Numbered from the stretch's first letter, positions 52,120 to 62,276 are shown. The stretch is DNA of 64,000 bases from FEB-10 sp963710645 (GCA_963710645.1 CAVQBD010000003.1:368005-432004); one strand, 5' to 3'. Translations and numbers: made by a program. Notes: generated by a model not told the origin, from the letters alone.

Positions 52120-54906
52120 TTACCCTCCCGCTGCGGAGCCCACCCCGCAGCACTTCTTGTACTTCTTCCCGGATCCACAGGGGCACGGGTCGTTCCGCCC
52201 GACCTTGGGTTGACCTCGGCGTACAGTGATCGGTTTGTTGGGTCCCCCCACGGGAGTATTGGCCGCATGCTCTTGCTGTTCATGGGACTCGGAGAGACCG
52301 GCGGCCTCAGGGTGAGACAGTGTGGTCGTGACACCACGCCGCCGCTGCTGGTAGTCCTCCACCGGCTCGGAGTGATAGAGGAACTTCACCACGTGGTCCT
52401 CGATTCGCTCCCACATGTCCTCGAACAGGGCGTAGGACTCCCGCTTGTACTCGACCAAGGGGTTTCGCTGGCCGTAGGCGCGCAGCCCGATACCCTCCCG
52501 CAGGTGGTCCAATGCCAAGAGGTGGTCCTTCCACTGCCGGTCCACGGTATCGAGGAGAAGGAACTTCTCGAGCTTCTCGAATTCGTCCTCGCCGAAACGG
52601 TCAACCCTGTCGTGATAGTGGTTCTTGGCCTCTTCCACCAGCCGCTCGGAAAGGTCCGCTCGGTTGATTGTCTGCCAGTCCACTCCCACCTGTTCTAGGG
52701 TGATCCCGAAATAGGACCGGTATTCGTTGTCCAGGGCAGCGCGGTCCCAGTCCTCCGGGTCGGCATCCTCAGGACAAAATCTGTCAATCAGGCTGGCGAC
52801 AATGTCATCCACCACCCGAATGATGTAGTCGCGCCCCTCGACGCCTTCGAGGATCTGCCTGCGGAGACGGTAGACCGCCTCACGCTGCTTGTTCATGACG
52901 TCGTCGTATTCGAGCAGGTGCTTCCGAATATCGAAGTTTCGGCCCTCCACCTGCTTCTGAGCCCGGGCGATGGACTTGGTCACCATTTTCGACTCGATGG
53001 GCACGTCTTCCTCCATGCCGAGCCGATCCATCATTTTGCGGACCCAGTCAGCCGCGAAGATCCTCATCAAATCGTCTTCGAGGGACAGGAAAAACCGGGT
53101 AGCGCCGGGGTCCCCCTGCCTGCCCGATCGACCGCGTAGCTGGTTGTCGATGCGGCGCGCCTCGTGACGTTCGGTGCCGATGATCTGCAGGCCCCCGGCG
53201 GCGAGCACTTCTTCCTTCTCGACAGTGCACGTCTTCCTGTACTTGGCCAACGTCGCCGCGTAGCCCTCCGGATCCGTTGCCGGATCAACCTCCATCTTCG
53301 CCAGACCCTCCGGATTGCCGCCGAGCACGATGTCGGTTCCGCGCCCCGCCATGTTGGTGGCGATGGTTACCGCACCCTTGCGGCCGGCCTGAGTCACAAT
53401 GTCCGCCTCCCGTTCGTGGTACTTGGCGTTCAGCACAACGTGCTTGATCTTCCGCCTCTGGAGCAACTTGTCGAGGCGCTCCGACTTCTCGATAGACACC
53501 GTGCCAACCAGCACGGGCTGGCCCAACTCGTGGCTCCGCTGGATCTCATCGATCACCGCTCGGAACTTCTCCTCCTCGGTCTTGAAGACCACGTCGGAGG
53601 CATCGTCACGGACCATGGGAACATTGGTCGGGATCACGGCCACATCCAGACCGTAGATCTTCTGAAACTCCTCGGCCTCGGTCTCGGCGGTGCCGGTCAT
53701 TCCGGCCAACTTGTCGTACATTCGGAAGTAGTTCTGCAAAGTCACCGTGGCAAGGGTCTGATTCTCCGACTGGATCTTGACCTTCTCCTTGGCCTCCACA
53801 GCTTGGTGCAAGCCATCGGACCAGCGCCGACCGGCCATCAACCGCCCGGTGAACTCATCGACGATGATCACCTCGCCGTCCTTGACGATGTACTCGCGGT
53901 CCCTCTCGAAGAGCGAGTGGGCGCGCAGACCCTGATTCACGGCATGGAGGATCTCGGTCTGCGACGGATCCCAGAGATTCTCGACGCCGAGGATTTTTTC
54001 CACCCGCTGCATCCCCTGTTCAGTGAGGGTCGCGGTCTGGGCTTTTTCATCGACCAGATAGTCGCCGGTGACCTCTTTATTCCCGTGTTTGTCTTCGATT
54101 TCCTCGCCCCGACCCAGTTTCGGAATCACGCCATCGACCTTGTAGTAGAGGTCAACGGACACCTCAGAGGGACCGGAGATAATGAGCGGTGTCCTGGCCT
54201 CATCAACCAGGATCGAGTCCACCTCGTCGACGATGGCGTAAACGTGGTCCCGCTGCACCATTCTGTCGAGGGAGAATTTCATGTTGTCGCGCAGGTAGTC
54301 AAAGCCGAACTCGTTGTTGGTACCGTAGGTGATGTCGGCGCCATAGGCGGCCCTGCGCTCTTCATCCTTCATCTGATTCTGAATGCAGCCCACTGAAAAC
54401 CCGAGGAAGCCGTAGATCTGACCCATCCAGTCCGCGTCACGCTTCGCCAGGTAGTCGTTGACCGTGACCACATGGACTCCGCGGCCGGTGAGCGCGTTGA
54501 GAGTCACGGCAAGGGTCGCCACCAAGGTCTTGCCCTCTCCGGTCTTCATCTCCGCGATCCGGCCTTCATGGAGCACGATGCCGCCCACCAACTGGACGTC
54601 AAAGTGGCGCATGCCGGTGACCCGTTTCGAGGCCTCACGGACGATGGCGAAGACCTCCACGAGTTCCTGATCAAGGATCTCCTGGACCATCACGCTGCGG
54701 GCACGGGGGTCGTCCGGGAGGTCGGTCAACGATGCCCGCACCCGGTCGCGAATGGTGTCGATCTTCAGACGCAACTCGTCGTCATCGAAGGCTTCGAGCT
54801 CAGGCTCGAGGTCGTTAATCGCCCGGATCATGGGGCGCATGCGTTTAATATCTCGTTCGTGCTTTGAGCCGAAGACGGCATCAATGCCTTTTTCAATGAG
54901 GTTCAT
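52120..54906 (-). CDS. secA: preprotein translocase ATPase SecA
   Basis: This 928-residue motor drives protein export through SecYEG. Walker A is in AEMKTGEGKTLVA (118-130), the DEAD-like Walker B follows (VDEVDSILVDEART), and the helicase arms, helical wing and C-terminal zinc-binding motif CPCGSGKKYKKCC are all in place. The zinc motif binds SecB or the ribosome. AAGGAAAG precedes the ATG. It is the first gene of a secA-guaB operon. Confidence 0.97.
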   Translation of the reverse strand: MNLIEKGIDAVFGSKHERDIKRMRPMIRAINDLEPELEAFDDDELRLKIDTIRDRVRASLTDLPDDPRARSVMVQEILDQELVEVFAIVREASKRVTGMRHFDVQLVGGIVLHEGRIAEMKTGEGKTLVATLAVTLNALTGRGVHVVTVNDYLAKRDADWMGQIYGFLGFSVGCIQNQMKDEERRAAYGADITYGTNNEFGFDYLRDNMKFSLDRMVQRDHVYAIVDEVDSILVDEARTPLIISGPSEVSVDLYYKVDGVIPKLGRGEEIEDKHGNKEVTGDYLVDEKAQTATLTEQGMQRVEKILGVENLWDPSQTEILHAVNQGLRAHSLFERDREYIVKDGEVIIVDEFTGRLMAGRRWSDGLHQAVEAKEKVKIQSENQTLATVTLQNYFRMYDKLAGMTGTAETEAEEFQKIYGLDVAVIPTNVPMVRDDASDVVFKTEEEKFRAVIDEIQRSHELGQPVLVGTVSIEKSERLDKLLQRRKIKHVVLNAKYHEREADIVTQAGRKGAVTIATNMAGRGTDIVLGGNPEGLAKMEVDPATDPEGYAATLAKYRKTCTVEKEEVLAAGGLQIIGTERHEARRIDNQLRGRSGRQGDPGATRFFLSLEDDLMRIFAADWVRKMMDRLGMEEDVPIESKMVTKSIARAQKQVEGRNFDIRKHLLEYDDVMNKQREAVYRLRRQILEGVEGRDYIIRVVDDIVASLIDRFCPEDADPEDWDRAALDNEYRSYFGITLEQVGVDWQTINRADLSERLVEEAKNHYHDRVDRFGEDEFEKLEKFLLLDTVDRQWKDHLLALDHLREGIGLRAYGQRNPLVEYKRESYALFEDMWERIEDHVVKFLYHSEPVEDYQQRRRGVTTTLSHPEAAGLSESHEQQEHAANTPVGGPNKPITVRRGQPKVGRNDPCPCGSGKKYKKCCGVGSAAGG

Positions 54907-55063
54907 GTTCTTTCCTTGGTCCAGCGCCCCGCCTGCAGCGGCGAACGCCCTCCATCAATTCAACAAGAGGCCGTGGCGTTCCATGCCCAGGCGCCGGGTC
55001 CAGGCAGCGTAGAGGATGCCGCTGAGGATTTCAACGGGTTTTGCAGGAAGCCGTGGTCAATAT

Positions 55064-55310
55064 GCAGTGGGCAGTGGGCAGTGGGCAGTTGCTCGCGGCC
55101 GATGGCCGCGGCGACTCCCCGTCACCAACGCGTTGGCAGTGGGCACCGAGATAATCGGTCACCGGTGTTTCGTGTCGAGCCCTGGGGATCATGAATTTCC
55201 TGCCTCTTTCCCCACCCCTCCCCGGGTGAGCGGGAGGACCTGAACACCGCTCCCTGCTCCCTGCTACCCGGGTTGGCGGGAGCTAATCCCTGCTGCCTAC
55301 TGCCTACTCA
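55064..55310. repeat. heptamer inverted pair with wide spacing
   Basis: CAGTGGG units (55064-55092) and CCTACTG/CCTGCTG units (55288-55310, with a further GCTCCCT tract at 55249-55266) are inverted relative to each other. C-rich boxes (CCCCACCCCTCCCC) lie between. They occupy most of the 465-base gap 54907-55371, where I see no gene. Confidence 0.75.
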
Positions 55311-55371
55311 ATACCGCCTGGGTGGGTGTGGGATCCGGCATCAGGGATCTGGAATCCGCGCGGGCTGGGGT

Positions 55372-56253
55372 TCAGAAGCTGCTGAGCATGTAGTACAGCG
55401 GGTTCACTGCCTGGCCATCCACATGGACTTCGTAGTGCAGGTGGGGACCGGTTGAACGGCCGGAACTGCCGAGAGTGCCGATTTCGCCGCCACGGCGAAT
55501 CTCGTCGCCGGGCTCGACTGAGACGGTATCGAGATGTCCATAAATGGTGGTGAAACCGAATCCATGGGCGACTCGAACGGTTTTGCCGAGACCCCCGTTG
55601 CGACCAGTAAAGACCACCACACCGTCGGCTGGAGCCAGCACCGGTGTGCCGCGCCGGGCAGAAATGTCGAGCCCTCGATGAAACGCGCGCCGTCCAGTGA
55701 ACGGGTCTTTGCGACGACCAAATCCGTCAGTCATCAAGCCCGTCACGGGCACGACGCTCGGGGTCGCAGCAAAGACCTGGGCCTGCCGCTGGAGGGTCTC
55801 CTCCACATCGTCGAGCTTCTCACCGATGAGATCACCCTGGAGCTGGAGTATGGCTGGGGAGCCAGGAAGTCGATCATAGGGCCCACCGCTACCAACCCGA
55901 TCCTCGCCAACCATGTGGTCCTCGAGCCCCACCGGATCGTTCTCCATCCCCGCGGCCAAAGCAAGGCGGGCAGTGCGTTCCTCAAATTCGTCGAGTCGTC
56001 CTTGGACCGTGACCACTGTTTCTTCCAGCCGCTGGTTGACCTCGGCCAACTGCTGATTCTCAGACCGCAGCCGCTGCACTTCCGCCCTGCGGTTCACCGC
56101 GCTTCCGGTGTATGCAATGGCGAAGGCCGACAGAACGAGCGCCGCAAGACAACCGCCGGCGGTCAGCATCAACGCCCTGGTCGAAAATGAGAATTTAAAA
56201 AATTTCGCCTGGCTGTGAGGAACGATGATGATTGTATTCAGGCGCTGGGACAT
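55372..56253 (-). CDS. M23-family peptidase (envelope, LytM-like)
   Basis: This 293-residue protein has an N-terminal membrane helix (about 23-45), a coiled coil (about 55-95) and a C-terminal zinc peptidase/LytM domain. The domain carries FHRGLDIS (HxxxD), YGHLD and the final HLHYE, so the zinc ligands appear intact and it is probably an active peptidoglycan endopeptidase. The start ATG was chosen to begin at MSQRLNT, ahead of the basic/hydrophobic segment; the frame is open upstream but less convincing. It is a single-gene unit next to a heptamer element. Confidence 0.88.
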   Translation of the reverse strand: MSQRLNTIIIVPHSQAKFFKFSFSTRALMLTAGGCLAALVLSAFAIAYTGSAVNRRAEVQRLRSENQQLAEVNQRLEETVVTVQGRLDEFEERTARLALAAGMENDPVGLEDHMVGEDRVGSGGPYDRLPGSPAILQLQGDLIGEKLDDVEETLQRQAQVFAATPSVVPVTGLMTDGFGRRKDPFTGRRAFHRGLDISARRGTPVLAPADGVVVFTGRNGGLGKTVRVAHGFGFTTIYGHLDTVSVEPGDEIRRGGEIGTLGSSGRSTGPHLHYEVHVDGQAVNPLYYMLSSF

Positions 56254-56410
56254 GTACCCCGTTCCCCTCCCCAATGGACTCCGGACCGCTGAAGACACTT
56301 CGCTCGCAGATTCTGCCATCCCTGAAGCTAGGGTGTCAAATACAATCGAGATTCGGACATCGGGGGCGGTGTCGATGCGATGCAGATCACATTGTGGTCA
56401 ATGGAAAATC

Positions 56411-56494
56411 GAAATTCGAAATTCGAAATTCGATTTCCGAGACCCGAGTCCCGAATCCCGGGTCCCGAGATCCGAGCCCCGGGCCCCGAGCCCG
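56411..56494. repeat. twelve-unit heptamer tract changing sequence in phase
   Basis: Twelve consecutive 7-base units all begin with G and eleven end with C: three GAAATTC, then GATTTCC, GAGACCC, GAGTCCC, GAATCCC, GGGTCCC, GAGATCC, GAGCCCC, GGGCCCC and GAGCCCG. Each unit is roughly purines followed by pyrimidines. The phase is kept while the base composition shifts from AT-rich to GC-rich. Confidence 0.92.
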
Positions 56495-56506
56495 CCGTGC
56501 GTCGCA

Positions 56507-58966
56507 TCACCCAGTGCTCTTCGAATCCTCTTCGTCAGGGGTCTCCTGTTCGTCGTCTGGTTCGTCGTTGGCGGGCTTCGGGCCCGGACCCTTGGCCGCA
56601 GATCGCATCAGTGCCACCATCTCTTCGAGACGCTGCTGGCAGCGACCGTAGATGGAGTCTTCCGGCCTCCAGCCGTCCGCGTCATCCCACTCGCCAGCCG
56701 GGATTCCGGTCAATAGCTCGATCCCGTCATCCACGGTGCCGACCTCCCAGAGATGAAACTGACCCTCTCGTGCAGCGTTCACAACCTCGTCGTCGAGGTG
56801 GAGATCGGGTGTGTTGGCGGTCGGGATGAGCACCCCCTGGGTGCCGGTCAGGCCACGGCTTTGACACACCCTGAAAAAACCCTCCACCTTCTCGTTGACG
56901 CCTCCGATGGCCTGGATCTGCCCGTACTGGTCCACCGATCCGGTCACCGCCACATCCTGGCGGAGGGGTGCGCCCGACAGTGCGGACAACACGGCGTAGA
57001 CCTCTGTGGATGAGGCCGAATCACCATCGATCCCACCGTAGGACTGCTCGAATGTTATGGAACACGCCATTGTCAGAGGGATCCTCCGGGCAAAGGTGCC
57101 GCGCAGAAAACCCGTCAGGATGTTGACTCCCTTGTCGTGGGTTGGACCAGACAGGCCGGCCTGCCGTTCGATGTTGACGACACCTTCGCGACCCAGACCG
57201 ACCCGCGCTGTGATCCGCGACGGCTTGCCGAACCGATGGTGACCCAGGTCGTATACAGCCAACCCGTTGAGTTGACCCACCGCCTCACCTTCGGTCTCGA
57301 TCCGGATGATCCCGTCGGTAATGAAGTCATGGGTACGATCTTCGGTCAACCCGTGGCGACGCTGACGAGCCCGCTGCGCCCCCTTGACGTGGTCGGCGGT
57401 GATCTCCTCGGACCCCTCGCGCCGCGCCATGTGGGCCGACTCACGCTGCAGGTCGGCCAGATCCGAGAACCGGCTGGACAACCGACGATGCCAGCGGCCG
57501 AGTCGAACCGCCTCTTCCACCATGGCCGCCATGGCGGTCCGATTCATGGGCGGCAGATCCTCCTCCATGCCGACCCTGCGCAGCACGGACAGAGCATCTC
57601 GGGCGTGGGCCGGGCTCAGGGGCATGACCGAGTCGAAATCTGCAAGCACCTTGAAGACCTTTGAAAACGCCGAGTCGTGGCGATAGAGCATGTCGTAGAT
57701 ACTCCGGTCTCCGATCACCACGACCTTGACATCGAGCGCCACCGGCTCCGGTTTGAGCGCGGCCGCGCCAAACACCAAGCTCTCGAGAGACTGGATCTGG
57801 ACCCGGCGGTACTTCAACGCGCGTTTGAGGCCGGGCCAGACCCGCGGTTCCATCAACATATCCTCGGCGTTCAGCACCAGGTAACCGCCGTTGGCGCGCA
57901 TCAACGATCCGGCCCTGATCTTGAGGAAGGAGGTCTCCACCGTCCCGGACTGGTTGATCGAGCGTTCTATGGTGCCGAAGAGGTTGGTGTAGGTGGGCTC
58001 GGTTTCCAGGATGACCGGGCGACCCTCGAGGTCGGCGTTGTCCACCGCGAGATTCACCCTCCACCGGGCAAATCGATCTTCCTCGCCGTCACCATCGGTC
58101 ACGAAGAGCTCGGCGTGGTCCTTGAGATCTTCAGTGAGCACCTTGAGGTAGGGTTCGACCTGTGGATCGGCCACCCTTCGCTTGACCTCTTTGACGCAGC
58201 CGGTGAAGGTCGGGGTCAGCAATTTCCGACGCGTCTCATCGAGCTTCTGCAGGGCCTGGCGTCTGAGATCGGCAACCTCCTGGAAAACGTCCTGCAGACG
58301 TTCCGACAAGCGTGTGTGTTCCTTGACCAGCTTTTCGCCATCGTCGTCGGACAGGGCGCCGTCCTCCACCAGCTTGCCAAGTTCGTCCATGGCCACCGGC
58401 TCGTCGTTGACCACGGGGAGAATCTCCGGCCGTGAAATCGGTCCGGCCTGGATCTGGACAAGCGAAAAGCCGGCCTTTTTGACTTCCTTTTCAAAGGCCT
58501 CGACCAGCTTCTTCTCGCGACTCTGAAATTCCGCCACCGCGCGGTCGAGTCGGCGGCGGAAGTCCTTGTCCGCGAGCACGGCGGGGAGGCTTTCAGCCAG
58601 CTCTCGAATCAGATCGTCCATTGCCTCCTGAAAGCGACGGCCGGCGCCCGCCTCGAGGAACAGTGCAGTTGGCTCTTCGGGGTTCCTGAAGTTAAACACG
58701 AAGCACACGTCATCGGGCGCGGTCTCGTCCGACGCCAGTTGATCCAGAAAGGTCTTGATGGTGGTCAGCTTGCCGGTTCCCGATAGACCGGTGACGAACA
58801 CGTTGTATCCAATGCTGTCCACAGCCAATCCGAAGGCAATGGCCTCCACGGCTCGATCTTGGCCGACGATGGTCGAGGCTGGCTCGATCTCATCAGAGCG
58901 CTGCCACTCGAGCCAGTCCTCGGGACATCTCCATACCAACTCGTCGACGGCAAGCTCTCGGACCAT
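56507..58966 (-). CDS. Lon-family ATP-dependent protease (AAA_32/Lon_C type)
   Basis: This 819-residue protease has the short Lon-like layout without the N-terminal Lon domain: an AAA module with Walker A GLSGTGKLT (60-68), a long helical insertion, and a C-terminal Lon protease domain. That domain has the Ser-Lys dyad in YGGIDGDSASSTEVYAVLSAL (Ser) and GGVNEKVEGF (Lys). It may degrade damaged or regulatory proteins in the cytosol. Position after the Walker A lysine is Leu instead of Thr/Ser, so ATP use may be weak or unusual, as in some AAA_32 members. It stands alone. (The serine stretch spans residues near 640-660.). Confidence 0.88.
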   Translation of the reverse strand: MVRELAVDELVWRCPEDWLEWQRSDEIEPASTIVGQDRAVEAIAFGLAVDSIGYNVFVTGLSGTGKLTTIKTFLDQLASDETAPDDVCFVFNFRNPEEPTALFLEAGAGRRFQEAMDDLIRELAESLPAVLADKDFRRRLDRAVAEFQSREKKLVEAFEKEVKKAGFSLVQIQAGPISRPEILPVVNDEPVAMDELGKLVEDGALSDDDGEKLVKEHTRLSERLQDVFQEVADLRRQALQKLDETRRKLLTPTFTGCVKEVKRRVADPQVEPYLKVLTEDLKDHAELFVTDGDGEEDRFARWRVNLAVDNADLEGRPVILETEPTYTNLFGTIERSINQSGTVETSFLKIRAGSLMRANGGYLVLNAEDMLMEPRVWPGLKRALKYRRVQIQSLESLVFGAAALKPEPVALDVKVVVIGDRSIYDMLYRHDSAFSKVFKVLADFDSVMPLSPAHARDALSVLRRVGMEEDLPPMNRTAMAAMVEEAVRLGRWHRRLSSRFSDLADLQRESAHMARREGSEEITADHVKGAQRARQRRHGLTEDRTHDFITDGIIRIETEGEAVGQLNGLAVYDLGHHRFGKPSRITARVGLGREGVVNIERQAGLSGPTHDKGVNILTGFLRGTFARRIPLTMACSITFEQSYGGIDGDSASSTEVYAVLSALSGAPLRQDVAVTGSVDQYGQIQAIGGVNEKVEGFFRVCQSRGLTGTQGVLIPTANTPDLHLDDEVVNAAREGQFHLWEVGTVDDGIELLTGIPAGEWDDADGWRPEDSIYGRCQQRLEEMVALMRSAAKGPGPKPANDEPDDEQETPDEEDSKSTG

Positions 58967-59058
58967 GTTCTTCCTCCGTGTATCGAGTCGTCATACGACC
59001 GGTTATCGAGTATAGGCGGGTCGGACCGGTTTTCAGACACGCCGACGGTATCCGAACG

Positions 59059-61569
59059 TCACCTCAGTCGGAGCTTTGACAGCACGACCGGCAGCACCGT
59101 AATGGAGGCCACCGCGGTACACAGTGCTCCGAGGATCGCCGCCGCCCCTACGGACCTCAGCCCGGGGAAGTGGGACAGCACAAGCGAGCCAAAGCCCACC
59201 ACGGTCGTCAGGCCCGCAACCGCGATTGCCTTCGCCGTTGCCGCCAATGCCCGGGGGTCGCCGTTCGTCTCGAACCACCGATGCAGTAGATGCACCCCAT
59301 AGTCCACGCCAATCCCGATGACCATGGTCATAACAAAAATATTCATGAAATTCACCCTGAGACCGACGGCCGCCATGGCGCCGAGCATCCAGACCATCCC
59401 AAGCCCCAATGGCAGCAGTGCCACCACGGCACGGAGCGGGCTACCGAAGTCAGCCCACATGAGCAGGAACACCGCGACGATGCCGATCATGGCGGCCCGG
59501 GCTGCGTCTCCCCACACGATGCGGCGCAACTCGGCCGAAACAACCACGGGAGATGCCAGAACGGCCCAATCGTATCGGGCCACCAAGTTTTCCAGAGCGG
59601 GAGGCGCCTGCCGTCGCCAACGACCCGCAGGGGGGTAACAATAGATGGCTGTGGAGACACCGCCTTCGTAGTGAGCAACGTAGCGGTCCACCACTCGCTC
59701 GAGCGGAGTTCCCGCAAGGTCGGACAGGGCCAACGGATGATCGACGTCGAGGGAGTTGCGCAGATGAGCCAAACCGTCGGCAAACGCCGCCGGGTTGAGA
59801 CCGGCATCGGCCATAGCCGCAGCCAGCCTCTCGTCCACACCATCGAGCCACCCTCGTTCGGCTTCCAAGCGAGCGATCACCGCCCTTTGTTCCTCCACCG
59901 GCGGCACGATGCCCGCGATGGCATCCACGCTCGCCAGAGTCTCGCCATCCACGAGGAGGTCGATCTCCTCCAACAACACCCGCGCCCGCGCGAGGGCTTC
60001 GGCCTCGTCCCGCCCGTCCACCCTTACCGTCATGGGAGTGAATCGCAGACCAAAAGCCGCCATCACCTCGTCACGAAGTTCGATGCCGGGGTTGTCTTTC
60101 GATCTCATGTTTTGGATATCGTCATCGAATTCGAGGGTGGTTATCAACCCGAGTGCCACCACGGTCACCACCCCGGCAACAGCCAGCGTGAACGCCGGTC
60201 TGGCGAGGCTCGCGCGACACAGATGATCCGACCCGAACGAGCGAATGTGCAGCCGCGGTGTGTCGGCCCTCCGGCCGTACACGACTGTCAGGAGGGCCGG
60301 GAGAAGCAAGAAGACCGACACCATCAACAACAAGATCCCCGTCCCCGTGAGGAGACCGAGTTCCGACAGACCCTGGAAATCGGTCGTAAGGAATGCGTAA
60401 AAGGTGGCTGCGGTGGTCACAGCTCCCAGGAGCACCCCCAGACCAGTATGCCGACCCATGGCCTCCAGAGCCTGCCAGTGGTCCGCGCCCTGCCAACGCT
60501 CCTCCACATACCTGCCGTAGAGCACGATGACGAAGTCTATTCCCAGGCCGATGAGCAGACCGCCCGAGGCCGACGTCAGAGAATTCAACCTCCCAAGGTA
60601 TAAGGACACAAAGACCAGCGCCAAACCGAGACCGGTAACGAGGGGGAAGAAGGCGAAGGCCAGGGTCGCGGGTCTGCGAAACGCCAACAGAAACAACAAC
60701 AAAACGCCGATCAGGGCCGACACGGCACCGACCACGGCATCGTCTGTGATCAGTCGGCTGTCCGACAGCACTATGATGTAGCCGCCGGTGAATTCCACCA
60801 CCGGCGGTGGCTCCTCCCACCCCTGGGCGATCCAGGCGGCCCGGGCGGCTTCGACTCTCTCTGACAATCCATCCACAAGCATCCGGTCAAAATCCAGATC
60901 CTGTGCGGGCCGAACGGGCTTCACCAACATGAGCAGCAGGCGCCGGTCCTCATCTATGAGGCAGCCGGTCTCCGAGTCGACCTTCAGTCCGACACCGCCG
61001 AACCGCGCCTTGGCCAGGATCGAGGCCAACAGTCCCATGGGGTCTCGGCTCAACACGTCCTTTGTTGCGATGCTCTGCGGCGCAAGCAAACTGGCTCGCA
61101 GTTGCTCGGCCTGCGTCGGCAGGGCATCGTCGGCCAGACGATCGAACAACCCCTCGATCTGGGTTGGGTCCAGGAAAAGGGTGGACCTGTCGAGGAGAGG
61201 AACCGCCGTCTCGATACCTCGGGACATTCGGTACTCCACCCAGTCGATCTGGTCCCATGGCCCCAACTCTTCGGCCAGAGCATCCGCGAACGCCACGACG
61301 CCGTCGATTTCGCTGCCGTCTTGGATCCGAACCACCACAAGGAGGGTGTCGAGCGTGCCGAATCGCTCGATGGTCGTGGCAAAAGCCTGGACCACGGGGT
61401 TGTCGCGCGGCACCAACGACAGAATGTCCGTCTCGACCCGGAGCCGGGTGGCCAATCCGGCGGCCACCAGCCACGCGAGCAAGGCGATCGTGATCACCAA
61501 CCCCGGATGACGTCCGCCGAAGGTCACCAATGCCAGCGGAAGCCGTCTCGGAAGGAGGCCGTTGTTCAC
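59059..61569 (-). CDS. RND/MMPL-family exporter
   Basis: This 836-residue membrane protein has two halves, each with a large periplasmic domain between the first and second helix of a six-helix bundle. A sterol-sensing-domain-like set of helices is seen in each half (for example LIGLGIDFVIVLYGRYVEE and VIGIGVDYGVHLLHRWFE). The GIDF/GVDY motifs with Asp carry proton-relay functions in MMPL/HpnN/Patched-like transporters. Substrates in this group are lipids or hopanoids. The GTG start overlaps the pgsA stop by four bases (GTGA), so lipid synthesis and this exporter are coupled. Confidence 0.88.
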   Translation of the reverse strand: MNNGLLPRRLPLALVTFGGRHPGLVITIALLAWLVAAGLATRLRVETDILSLVPRDNPVVQAFATTIERFGTLDTLLVVVRIQDGSEIDGVVAFADALAEELGPWDQIDWVEYRMSRGIETAVPLLDRSTLFLDPTQIEGLFDRLADDALPTQAEQLRASLLAPQSIATKDVLSRDPMGLLASILAKARFGGVGLKVDSETGCLIDEDRRLLLMLVKPVRPAQDLDFDRMLVDGLSERVEAARAAWIAQGWEEPPPVVEFTGGYIIVLSDSRLITDDAVVGAVSALIGVLLLFLLAFRRPATLAFAFFPLVTGLGLALVFVSLYLGRLNSLTSASGGLLIGLGIDFVIVLYGRYVEERWQGADHWQALEAMGRHTGLGVLLGAVTTAATFYAFLTTDFQGLSELGLLTGTGILLLMVSVFLLLPALLTVVYGRRADTPRLHIRSFGSDHLCRASLARPAFTLAVAGVVTVVALGLITTLEFDDDIQNMRSKDNPGIELRDEVMAAFGLRFTPMTVRVDGRDEAEALARARVLLEEIDLLVDGETLASVDAIAGIVPPVEEQRAVIARLEAERGWLDGVDERLAAAMADAGLNPAAFADGLAHLRNSLDVDHPLALSDLAGTPLERVVDRYVAHYEGGVSTAIYCYPPAGRWRRQAPPALENLVARYDWAVLASPVVVSAELRRIVWGDAARAAMIGIVAVFLLMWADFGSPLRAVVALLPLGLGMVWMLGAMAAVGLRVNFMNIFVMTMVIGIGVDYGVHLLHRWFETNGDPRALAATAKAIAVAGLTTVVGFGSLVLSHFPGLRSVGAAAILGALCTAVASITVLPVVLSKLRLR

Positions 61570-62114
61570 TCCTGATTCCCCGGCCCCGACACCACTCCCC
61601 AGTTCTGCCAGAAATAAATCACCATCGAGATCATGGTCAGCGCCAGAGCGATCCACAGGGCGATCGTGGCCAGCGGGGACCAGGCCGGGAATTTGAGTGA
61701 GAAGATCAATAGCGAGACCGCGATCACCTGGCCGGTGGTCTTGGCCTTGCCCCAGAAATTGGCGGAGATCGGAATATCGCATTCCAGGGCCACCATGCGC
61801 AGCCCTGTGACCGCGAACTCGCGGGCTATGATCAGGAAGACCATCCAAGCCGGCGCGACGCCGAGTTCGGTCAAAGATATGAAGGCACCGGACATCAGGA
61901 GTTTGTCCGCAATGGGATCGAGCATGGCTCCGGTCACGGTGATCCGGTCAGTACGGCGGGCTATAATCCCGTCGAGCAGATCGGTGAGCGACGCGAGGAG
62001 GAAAATGACGAGCCCCCAGATCTCCTTGTCAGGCAGCTCGGTCAACAACACCACCACCAGCACCGGTGCCATGAAGATCCTGAGGATGGTGAGTGCATTG
62101 GGGACATTCCACAT
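61566..62114 (-). CDS. pgsA: CDP-diacylglycerol-glycerol-3-phosphate 3-phosphatidyltransferase
   Basis: This 182-residue membrane enzyme makes phosphatidylglycerol phosphate. The CDP-alcohol motif is intact (DLLDGIIARRTDRITVTGAMLDPIADK gives D-x2-D-G-x2-A-R-x8-G-x3-D-x3-D). The ATG chosen gives the usual start MWNVPNALTILR; the frame is open 88 codons upstream. The downstream RND exporter overlaps by four bases. (Motif quoted for its pattern; it lies near residues 46-72.). Confidence 0.92.
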   Translation of the reverse strand: MWNVPNALTILRIFMAPVLVVVLLTELPDKEIWGLVIFLLASLTDLLDGIIARRTDRITVTGAMLDPIADKLLMSGAFISLTELGVAPAWMVFLIIAREFAVTGLRMVALECDIPISANFWGKAKTTGQVIAVSLLIFSLKFPAWSPLATIALWIALALTMISMVIYFWQNWGVVSGPGNQE

Positions 62115-62276
62115 CGAGACTCTCCCTTCGTGGTGGCAGTGGTCGACACAAGCCCGCCGGCAACACGTCCTCACCCACTGCGACCGGTCAGCCGATTCTA
62201 GCGTGAACCGACGGTGGGTCCAGTCCCCAATCCGACCCGCCGTCCGCGTTGGCCGATTCTCGGTGCCGTTGAACTG

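Noticed and set aside
53164..54396. A plus-strand open frame opposite secA
   Set aside because: Mirror of secA without motifs.
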